Origin: Mermis nigrescens
Lineage: Eukaryota > Nematoda > Enoplea > Mermithida > Mermithidae
Direction: 5' to 3'
Length of the DNA stretch: 64,000 bases
Assembly (NCBI GenBank): GCA_036768485.1
Contig: JAVLUZ010000630.1
Coordinates: forward strand, 1 to 64,000
In this document: positions 13,101 to 25,100 of the stretch, piece after piece
How the letters are laid out: each line of letters opens with the position of its first letter
How positions within the stretch are numbered: the first letter of the stretch is position 1
The notes under the pieces: model-generated
Databases searched by the model: none
What the model saw: only the letters and a program-made list of their open reading frames with translations
Told to the model about the DNA's origin: nothing
Program-made: the position numbers and the translations under genes

Positions 13101-16100
13101 GGCCTTGTCTGTTAGCTTGTTAGGATTAGTATTCCTTAAGCATGTGTCCACATTCTGAAAAAAATTTTTTCAGCAAATGAAACTCTCTAAATGGCCGTAC
13201 CCTGGGTAAATTTTGTGTCCTGAACACGAATATGATATCCGTTTTTCTCGTCGACCAAAAATTGTCATGCAAACAGGGCATCTCGTCAGTATTTTTCATT
13301 TTATTCTTTATTCCAAGCATGTGTTCACATTCTTAAAAAAATTTTTTGGCGCGTGGACTCTCTGAATGGCCGTACTCTGGGTAAATTTTATGTCTAGAAC
13401 ACGAATATTGTGTCCGTTTTTCGTTTCCACCAAAACTTGTCATGCAAACAGGGTGTCTCATCAGTAGTGTTGTAAAAGATCAAAAAAACGTTATCTTTAT
13501 CTTTTTAGAAAGATAAAGATAAAGTTATATTAATCATCATCTTTTATCTTGCAAAATATCCTTATCTTTTACAACACTTAATTTCAACTCAAGACAAGTC
13601 GATTCCACTACCCAGATTTGTGTTTGTGTGTTTGCAATCTTTTACAACACTACTATTTTCAGCCATAAAATTTCCAGGTATTACGAATAAAGCCACCAAA
13701 AGTTACATTAATGGAAATTGCAAAGCTATCTCTGCAAAATGTCGCCAAACGGCATTTCTTGATGCATTTTTTCCACCAATATTCTGCCAAATGGCTCGGC
13801 AACAAATTTTCTAAGGTTCCACGCATTTTTCGCATTATTTCCGTTTAAACGTGACCCCAAGAGACACCCTGTTTGCATGACAAGTTTTGGTGGTAGCGAA
13901 AACCGGTTACCGTATTCGTGTTCTGGACATAAAATTTATCCAGGGTACGGCCATTTAGAGAGTTTCACGCGCCGAAAATTTTTTTTAGAATGTAGACTCA
14001 TGCATAAAATAAAATAAAAAATACTGATGAGACACTCTGTTTGCATGACAAGTTTTGGTCGGAGCGAAAAATGGATATCATATTCGTGTCCAGGACACAA
14101 AATTTACCCAGGGTACGGCCATTTAAAGAGTTTCACGCGCCGAAAAAAAATTTTTAGAATGTGGACACTTGCTTTGAATAAAATAAAAAATACTGATGAG
14201 ACACCCTTTTTGCATGACATGTTTTGGTCGTAGCGAAAAACGGATATCATATTCGTGTTCAGGACACAAAATTTACCCTGGGTACGGCCATTTAGAGAGT
14301 TTCGAGCGTTGAAAAAAATTTTTTTTAAGAATGTGGACACATGCTTAAGGAATACCAATGATGATTTAATGTACAGGATGCATCATTGATTGACATTTTA
14401 GTATTGTTGTAGTCTTTATTTCGCACAATCATTCCATGCAAAAAGACAGGGTCGTTAAGGGGGAGGAGGTAGGACGGCCCTTCCCCTTTGCCGGAAAAAT
14501 TTTGAAAGGTATGACAATGCACGGAAAGATGAACAATCAAATGTCTTTGTTGTAAAATATTCAAATAGTCAGTGCTTCGCGTCGTATGCGAAGTATTTTC
14601 AATCATTTTAGCTCAAGCGCAACCAAAAAATTATACTTTTCAATAGTTTTTTGAGTGGAAAAACTTTTTTTTTGTAATAAGTTAGAATTTTATGGTTTAA
14701 TGAATAGTGTATATCGAAAAACGGCGAATTTACTGAGATACACATAGACAAAGTTATGTTTGGTCCGCCCTCAGAGCCGAATCCTGGTTACGGACCTGCA
14801 TCCAGACACATACAAAATTAATTAAATAATTAACTTCTACAGTCTATTTGCCATTTACGTAGATACCTGCGTCAAAAATTTGTAAGTCAACTGCGCATTT
14901 TCGGCCAGGAGATCAGCCGCCATATCGTAATACTGCAAGAACGGAATAAAATCAGTCGAGTATAGAATTTAATTAAAGAAAGTCTACCATGTGTACATCA
15001 GATTGATAATTCGTACATTAATACAAATGGTGAGCTAACTTGATAGTTTTTATCTCTGGCACCCTTAATCACGACTTACAATACTACCACACATTGGCGT
15101 ACGGGAGGTCTGGGGACCACACATGGGCAGCAAGAAAATTCTAGGGTGCCTGGTTGGGTGATTTCACTAACAGTCGCCAAAAAATATTACTAAAAATAGA
15201 ATTATGATGGTCTACAGCATACCTGGGCGTGAGACTTTGGGGTATGCACCCTACCGAAAACAAAATACTTCCCCCAGAATTTAATTTTTGATTTTTTTTC
15301 CATATTTTTGAATGCCAATGGATAGTGATCGAAGAGAAACGTTGAAAAATGGTGTTTTTTCGCCATACCACCATTTTTAAGGCCATTTTTTGACCCCTGA
15401 AAAAATTTGTGCCCCCTTCCAGAACTTTGGTGCCGCCCACCTATGGTCTACAGTAATCCACGGAGGATTTTTGGGAGTGCGATGCAACCCCCCATGTCAA
15501 CGTGAGGGCTGGATCATTTATGGGCAGTGGGCAGCAGCCAAAATTTGGGGACAGACAGGACAAAATTACCAAAAAAATATCAAAAATTCTATTCCGGGGT
15601 GGGTTTATCGGTTTTTTTGGGATTTAGATTTTGGAGGAAGGTGTCAACCCAGAAACCCTCCCCACGCCTGTGTGTGGTCTGGACCCCTAAACAAATCGGT
15701 AGACCGCATAAATTGAACTTTTTGTGATATTTTTAGTGATTTTGCCCCATCGAATCCCCAGAATTTTTCTACTGTATACCTATGGATACAACATACATGT
15801 TCCTGCACACATTGCATTTGTTATTAATTATTTAAGTACCTACTATTGATTACATTTGTTATCGGTTCATTCAAAGTTAGGATATCTCGGAATCAACTTT
15901 TATTAATTAATATCGTTCATTTACGCTAGCATATTTGTAAAAGTTTACGAGTACCTCGTATTTACAATATAGGAATAAAGCGTTAGCAAAAGTTTGATCA
16001 GGAAAGGAAGCATCTTTGAGCAGAAACTGCAATTTCGCGAATCCTTCGGTCGGCTGGTAATCCATGTTTATTAAGGCTTGATTATGCAAAGTTACAGGAT

Positions 16101-19100
16101 CTAATTCATGCTCATCTCTGGGAGGCATATCAGTTATCGCTTCGACTGCTGCTTCATCTGATTAACAAGGTTAAATGAACAGCCGATACTGTTAAAGAAT
16201 GATATTTTGAAAGTATGATATCTATAATATCTAAAAAGTTTTATAAAATCTTCCATTAATGTATGTTTGCATGTAGAAGTAACATACTCGTACATACATG
16301 ATCTGGGGGGTTCAACCTGCCCGAAATTCCTTCCTAGCGTTGTCAAAGTTATGAAAAAAAGATTTTGTTTTGTTATTGTTAACAATATTATTTTTTTAAA
16401 AAAAGAAGCTATTGTTAAGAATAACTACGTATAATTAACATTGTTAACTAGTTAACATTTTGTTAATTGAAAAAATAATAAAAAGCCCGTTTACTACACA
16501 CAACGCAATGCAGGATCACACAAAGATTTTACTAGCAGGCCAGCATTAATTTTTAGCGTAAAAACTTCATGTGTCATCACAACGAGACGACGAGACTTAT
16601 AACATTGTGTACACTGAAGAGCAGAGCTTCTGTTGTTTGTGCATCCACAATTTCCTAGAAAAAACATCTCTTTTAATACATGATCTGCAGATCTGATGAG
16701 TTCTGTCTGCTGCCAGTGCTTTCGATCTAATTTTCGGTTGGTTTGGTCTCTTTTCTCTCTATATAAGCTCCCGTTTTTTATAAACCACAATGCATTCACA
16801 CACAAAAACAAAAACAACAGAAACTCATAAATTGTCACAATAAAATTCGACATTAATTTAAAAAACGTTTCCAACTTCAAACTCGAATCATTTAGATTGT
16901 ACCGCTTCTTGTCAAGTACAATGCTTGCTTGCTAAAAAAACAAAAATCCGGCTGGAGAGGGTCTGGGCCATAGGTGGGCAGCACCAAAATTCTGGGGGGG
17001 GGTGGTGAAGAAATTTTCAAAGGTCAAAAATGGTCTTAAAAGTGGTCGTAGGGCGAAAAAAACACCATTTTTCGACGTTTCTCATCGAGCACTATCCAAT
17101 GGCATCAAAAAATTGCTAAAAAAGCAAAAAATTTCAAAATTTGAATTCTGGGGGGGTATTTTGATTTCTGGGGGGTATTTCAACTTCTGGGGGGTGCATA
17201 CCCCCAAACCCCCCACGCCCATGTGTGGTCTGAACGTGCGTGCCAATGTCAACTGAGAGCAGCAACTATTAGAGAATTAGTATAAAAAACATGGAGCCTA
17301 AATCCAGGCAATGTGCTACCGCTAGATTTTTAAAGAACATTAGAGATTTACTAAAACTAGATGGCCTGGCAAAACGCAACTTATGTTTAAAAAAAACAAG
17401 GTATATGAAAAGAATTTTTTGTTTGTACCTAAACTTTTCTTTTTTTCTCAGAAGCCCACATCATCAAAAAATAATCGGTAATTTTTTTCAAAAAATGTAA
17501 ATTGTTGTCATGACATTATTCAAGATGTTGGTACAAGTCAGTAAAAAAAATCTAGCGCTAAAAGCGACCGGCTCCACTGGCAATTTTGATTGCATACGGC
17601 AATAGAAGCCTAAATAGACTCTAGAAGCAGTAAGGTATCTAAGCCAAATTGTGATCTTGTTGATCATAATGTCTAAAATTAACAAAATTTTAACTAAATA
17701 TTTTTCAAAATTAACAAAAGTTATTGTTAACAATGAGCTTTCCAAAAAAACATTTTGTAAGTTAAAAAGTTGTGAACAACACCCAAAAATCGTGTAATTA
17801 ACAAAATTCGTTGTTAGCAAATTGTTAACAATGCCACTCCCCCCTGAATTCGCGATTGTCCAAAAAATTGTAGAAGAGGTAATGTTGCCTTTTCCGCTAT
17901 CAGTTTGCTCAAAAGTGTCAAATTTTTGGCGCTTCGCGCCTCATACTAATTTTTTGACTGTAATTTGTTCAATTTAATAGAATCCGTCTGATATTTGTTC
18001 GAAATTTTTTTATGTTTTCATTCTCTAGAAAGATAGAGCTTGGTCAGAAACGCCAAAAAATGTTTATGACGCGTATCCACCGCTTTTGAGCCAAAAAAGG
18101 CACTTAAAAATTTCACTTCTCCCTAGAATTCCCATGCTGTGCATGTGTGAGAAGTAATGCTATATATGTTATCGTAATGCTCGCTTCATTCAGAGACCCG
18201 GATAAAAATTGAAAAAATAAAAAGAATTCGTGTCTTATATTTTAACTTGTTGACATTACTGGAGAAAATGAGCGATTTTTAAGCCAATAGTAAAAGGCTG
18301 CATATTACGACTCGGACGGACCTTGATTCAAAAATAAATTTGACTACTCCCCACCAAAATGATAAACCGTACCCCAATAAGAGCAAATATAAATGCTAAT
18401 CTCACGGTTTTTCAGACAATATTCAATCGCCGCTTTTAAGTTGAAGGCTTCGATAAGCACTGTCTCGTGCAAATCCCATGTATTCCCCACTGATCTTGCT
18501 TCCTTGTTTTCGGTAAGCAGTCCAATGCCCAGTTCTGAATACAAACAAAAAGGAGTTTATGCACTATTCGTTGCATTTTCATCCCAGAAGTCAAAAATGG
18601 AAAAATCCAAAATTTTATGAAATTTAATATAAAAACAATGTTTTGCAAATTTTACCGAATTTATTCATTATTTGTGCTAAGTCATTGCGAACGCTTTGTC
18701 AAAACGAAACACACAATGAATAATAAATTACTCAAGATGCTAAAGGTGGATCTAAAGGTCCTAATTCCTCATAATATTTTAGGACTCTGTCGATGGTGGC
18801 TGATACATAATTTTAGGGCGGCTTGAAAAGCAACAGTTCTAAAAGAACAAAATTAATTTACGGACATAAGTAGTAAGGCCGGGCCTTAGAATGCTATAAT
18901 TTTCTATAGGTACGGAGCTTTTTTACTAGAGGTCAGTAGTTATCCGGGCTTCCCTGGGACAGTGTGTTATAACATACCCTATGCTTAAGCATAGGCGGGC
19001 GGGCCCAAACGTGCACCCTGGGGTGGGGTCAGGGTGCAATGATGTAGCATAGGCAATGATGAAGGATAGGAAGGGGGACCCGTCCAGACCTGTCAGGGGG

Positions 19101-22100
19101 TCCTTAGGGGAGGGAGTTTCCCGGGAAACTCGAAAATTATCGATTTTCCAGGGGCAAAAGGTAGCCTAGGGGATGGTGCCCCCAAGCCTGGGGATGGTAG
19201 CCTAAGCGATTCTGTGGAGATGGTCTAAAGGTCGCCAAGGCCTACCCGTAGGGAGGGGAGGTGGCACAAGAAGAGCAGTCCTACAGGGGGTTTCCCGGGA
19301 AACTCAAAAATTATTGATTTTATCGATTTTTTAGTAAGTCAAGAACCAGCAGTCGGATCGGGCTCAAATTTGCAGAGTATGTTAGGTATCCTATGTACAA
19401 ACTTTTAGCGCGCGGCCCGCAGTATACCAATTTACTTTACACTTGGTAATATTTAGTTTTTAAGCACAATGTAGCAGAATATGTGCTCATCAATTGATCG
19501 TTCGTGAAAGTATGCAAAATATTGCTTTGCTCGGCTTACTGCAGCTTGGGCATTTTTGTAATTAAATCAAAGTGATCATAAGCAGCGTGTAAATTAATAA
19601 CCTTATCAGCTTTAGGTCCTTCGAAAAATATAACATTGCCTGAGTATACTATGATTTGGTAGTCAGGCGCTAGTACCTTTTGAATTTTTTCTACAGCATC
19701 TATACCATATATTTCTTCTTTGGTGCTGAGGTTAGCCTTACGCATTAAGTCTAAAGCTAGCTGCTTTTGCACAGTATAACGGTTCTTGTCTCCTTTCCTA
19801 ATAGCCTCCCATTTTTGGCTGTTGTCCAGCTTTGCTATTCCTGTTACAACAGCTCGGGGTAGTGATAAATTATCATTTGATGCAATTTTAATGTATGCTC
19901 CTCCATTTTTGCAAAATGTCCTAGCATCTGAAGGAAATGTACTCAAACCTGAACCCCACTGGGGCTTCTTGTCAACAACAACTACCCGGAATGTCATACA
20001 TTCATCAAAGCAAAACTCCTTTTTAGATTGCGCAACATTTTCCATAGTACTCAAAACCTTGTCAGCATTCAAATATTGACGCTGAGTGAATGGGACTATT
20101 ACACGCTCATATAAACTTGGGTGCATAATTTCAATGCCTACCATACAGTCTGCAGGGTAGTCACGTAACATTTTTTTGATAACATCTTCAAAAATTGGCT
20201 CAAAGACCTCAATTATATTAGGGCACTCATAAATGTTTCGAAACTTCAACAGAAACGTTTTTGCAGTAGTGTTAAACCTGCGAACAGAAATGGGTGGAAG
20301 TTCACCTACTTCATAATATCGATTTAAATCCATGATTAAATAGAACTTTACCTAAGTCAAAATATATTCTTATTTATAGAAAAAACCTATAAATACTAGC
20401 AGTGTTTTACTGCTTTAACTTGGGATTTTCTGGTACTTTAAAAAAAAATGGAAGAATTGAGAGAAATCAAAAAATTGCCGTTTACTGAAGGCGAAAATAA
20501 GCCCTATGGGAGGTCGATTAGACCGCCTATAGAGCTATGTGGTAGAAATCTGGAGCGCCCCATGTTCCCCCTGATGATTCACCTCTGCTACTTTTGTCAG
20601 AAAAATAGTTCTGAAAGGGATTTTTTCGAAACAAATGCAGGCAGGTGGTACTTCAATGTGCCCCAGGTGCAGCGAATTCAATAGGGCCATGCAAGAAGCA
20701 GGGCAGCGAGTGCTGAAGCGCTACACTGAGCAGCAGGCCGAGGCGGAAAAGGCCAAGGCTGCTTACTAAAAGTCTATAAATAAGGGCGCGCGCCAGGTAT
20801 ATTTTATATGTTAAAGCAACTACCATGTCTTCTCCTGGCGAACTAGCGTATCATCATTTTGTTCAAAGGCTCGTTGAAAAAGCAAATAACCGCTACTTGA
20901 GCGTCAAAAATGTTCAAAACATAGGCTCGTGTTTCTGGGGATTCATGAGCGGAGAGTTTAAAAAAGAGCAACGCGAAAGTGATAAACGCAACGCGTTCTG
21001 GGTCTTTGCTCAAAGTATAAAGCAAACGATTCTGAATAAAGATATTGATGCTATATGTAGTCTATGGTCGTCGTTCGACATAAATGGAAAAAACATGTGG
21101 GAGAATCTGTACGAAAACTGTATCGCTTATCATGTAAATCGTGTGTTGTAATGTTAATAAATAAATAAAAAAGAAAAAAACGGAAATGGATAGAATACTG
21201 AAAAAATTGTACTACGACCCGCAAAGCGGGTTCACAGGCGTCAACCAACTTTACACTCGTGTCAAAAAAATTCGCCCGACCGCCAAAATGGAACAGGTAA
21301 AAGCATGGCTGGAAAAACAACCTACCTACACTTTACACAAACCCGCATTCAAGCGTTATTCTCGAAACAAAGTCCTAGTGAGCAGCATAGACGAGCAGTG
21401 GCAGGCTGATTTGGTCGATTTGCAATCCCTAGCCGACCACAACGATCATTTTAAGTACCTACTCAACTGTATAGACATTTTCTCAAAGTACGCATGGTCC
21501 GTGCCCCTAAAAAGCAAAAATTCTAAAGACATTGTTGAGGCTTTTAAACACATTTTTGCATCGTCTGGCCGCAAGCCCTATAAGCTACAAACGGACGCAG
21601 GAAAAGAATTTGTAAACAACGAGTTTCAGAAATTTTTGAAATCAGAATCTGTCGATTTTTTCACCACTAAAAGCGAAATGAAAGCATCTGTAGTAGAGCG
21701 TTTCAATAGAACACTCAAAGAACGCATGTGGAGGTATTTTACTAAAAACAACACGCACAAGTATATTGACATTTTACCAAAAATTATGAAAAATTACAAC
21801 AATTCGTTTCATAGAACAATAGGTACGTGTCCGGCAAATGTGACGGCTAAGAACGAGCGTGAAATATTAAACAGAGCATTCCGCCTTACGGGCGATAATC
21901 AAACTGAATTCAAATTCGAAATTGGCGATAAAGTCAGAATAAGTAAAGTGAAGCGTACGTTCGAAAAAGGGTTCTGGCCCAATTGGACCGAGGAGTATTT
22001 TTTAATTAAGGAAAGATATGCTAGAACCCCGCCTGTCTATGTTTTAGAAGATCAAATGGGCGAAAAACTAGATGGTATTTTTTACGAGCCCGAACTGCAA

Positions 22101-25100
22101 AAGATTAACGTTTCCACTGACGATTTGTTCATTATTGAAAAAATTATAAAAACGCGAAAAAGAGGCGCAAAAACTGATTATTTGGTACGCTGGAGGGGCT
22201 ACCCGCCAAAATTTGATTCATGGGTCTCTAATGTGCTAAAAGTATAAATAACGATTTCGTCTCTTGTGAATTTTAAAAAAAATGGAGGTTGGACAGTGTT
22301 TTTTCAATCATGCATTGCACCGTTTGTCTCAATACACGTACTTTTCTGACGCCGCAATTGGCGCGTATTTTTGGCCAAAAATGAGCAAACAATATAGGCG
22401 AACATTGCTAGAAATTGATGAACACGCCATTTGGCGCTTTTCAAAGTATATAAGAAAATATTTACAAAGAGGCGAATTGAGCACGCTTTTCAAGTTATGG
22501 GAATTTTTAAGCCCAGAGGCCAAATTTTATTATGCAAATCTATACATAAAAATTATTGATGAGCATTTAACCTCATCCATGACAAACGTTCTAATCTAAA
22601 AAACGCAAATTTTTTGTAAAGTTTGGAATATTTTTTGTAAAGTTTGGAATATTTTTGTAAAGTTTGGAATATTTTTGTAAAGTTTGGAATATTTTTTGTA
22701 AAGTTTGGAATATTTTTTGTAAAGTTTGGAATATTTTTTGTAAAGTTTGGAATATTTTTTGTAAAGTTTGGAATATTTTTTGTAAAGTTTGGAATAAATT
22801 TTACATGCTTAAGCATAGTACTTTTGTAAAGTTTGGAATATTTTTTGTAAAGTTTGGAATATTTTTTGTAAAGTTTGGAAAATTTTTTGTAAAGTTTGGA
22901 ATATTTTTTGTAAAGTTTGAAAAAGTTCTTGTAAACTTTAGAATATTATGTATCTAATCTGCATTTCTCAAGCATTGTTGAAACTATTTTATACGCTATA
23001 TGCAACTCGTGCTTGTGTTTTGCACCTGTGAGAATCATTTTTCCGCTTGTAAAGAGTAAAAAAGTCACATTTCTATATTTGTATACTAGGCCGGGAAATA
23101 ATTCTACTTCGTACATGCATTTTCTTTTCACCAGCTCATAAAACTTGCAAAGATCAATGCGAAATCCCAAGTTAGCCGAGCCAACAAACAGCACAGGCTT
23201 TATTTTCAACATTAAATTCTCCATTTTTAGTATATGGATGAATGCCTTTATCGTATTTTCTCCTTCTTGAACAGTTTTAGCTCCAACACATACAATTTTG
23301 CCCGACTTGAAAATCAGCAACGTAGCTGGGAGTAATCGAAATATGATGCCTGGAAATTTTAGGCGATTGTATTGCGTAGTATTTGGCAATTTAAGGTAGA
23401 TATCATCTAGATTTAGCGTGTTTGGTAGTGCTGTAGTTAGCACAATGTTCTGTATTGTAACCATTTTCTATAAATACCTATATATAAATTGTTATTTATA
23501 AACAAAAATGATTTTCAAACACCCTTTCACCTGTCTTGTCTCTGGACCAACAAAGTCCGGTAAAACTACATTTGTTGGGCAATTAATCGAAAATAGAGCA
23601 CACTTGATTGATACCAAAATTAAAAAGATTTGGTGGTGCTTTGCAGAAAATCAACCACTTTACAGGAAAATTGAAAATGTTTCGTTTATAGAGGGGCTTC
23701 CTGATTTCTCATACTTGAAACAGTTTAGTCCTGTGCCGCAACTTTTGATTCTCGACGATCTGATGCAAGAGAGCAAAGGTAATACTCAGATTGTACAGCT
23801 GTTTACTCGTAGTTGTCATCATTGGAACATTAGCATTATTCACATTGTTCAAAACGTGTTCTTTGAGGGACTCAGAACTTCACGTATAAACTCTGACTAT
23901 ATAGTTTTATTTAAAAATCCTGCCGATCAATTACAGGCGCAAGTTTTATCTCGTCAGCTTTATCCTGCCAATCCGAAATATTTCATAGAAGCCTACTCTG
24001 ATGCTACTGCTCAGCCGCATGGCTATCTGTTGATTGATCTTACTCAGAACGCTAGAGATGAACTTAGGCTAAAAACGAATATCTTCAGCAGTCATCCAGC
24101 TGTTTATATGCAAAAATCTATAAATACTACAAAAAAAGGTGATGAAATCAAATAAAACAAAATGGGTAAAGAACGATTAAGACGCAATATTATTTGTTTA
24201 CACCTTCTAAGTCAAGCAAGGAAACCTCAAAGAGACGCTATTATAAATACTGCCAGTAAAGATCAGATTCTTTGTCTCTGTGACTGTGCAAACAACTTTC
24301 TTAACGGTAATATTCCCTTTTCTGAAAAGGATATCAACAAACTTCGAAGATACCAGCATCAAATAAGGTACTTGGCAAAAAATAAACAGGCAAACACAAA
24401 ACAAAAAAGAGGTATTTTAATACAAGACGGTGGTTTTCTTCCACTTTTACTCACTCCTATTCTTACAATTGCAGGTACTTTACTAGCTGATGCAATAACA
24501 CGCAGGCAATGAAGCACACTGAAAAAATGATTTTAATACCCGCTGAAATCAGTGAACGTTCTAAACCAGTCGACGTTTTGCTTGATAACTTAAATAATGA
24601 GATGCAACAAATTTTAAGCAGCAAAAATGTACCATCTGATGTAAAACTTGTAAAATATAATCAAATACTAGGCAAATTTAAGCGATTGCTCGAACAGAAG
24701 CAGCAACCATATAAAGCTACTATTGTAGGACATGCAAGTGACACAATTAATGACGAAGAAATACTCGCTGGTATACCGAAAAATCAGATTCCAAAGGCAA
24801 AACTCCTTCTACACTACATTCGCACAAACCCATTTGTGGAAATCGAGCCTAATGGCGAGCTTGTAATAGATGGTCGAAAAATCAATGGTTCAAACATCAC
24901 AGATTTAGTTAATGATCTGGCACGTGAGCGCAAAAAAATAAGCAGGCATCCAGGCACAAAAGAATTGCTGAAAGTGTTTAATCGCACAAATGTACCCCTA
25001 GAAAGTATTGCTAATAGACAAGGTAAGGAGATTTTTGCTGCAGGCGACGAATTTGACTGGGATGAAAGTCTATAAATACTTATTGTTTTATTTTTTATGT

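Noticed and set aside
22600..22945. CRISPR-like regular repeats
   Set aside because: Units are contiguous without unique spacers and the DNA is eukaryotic.
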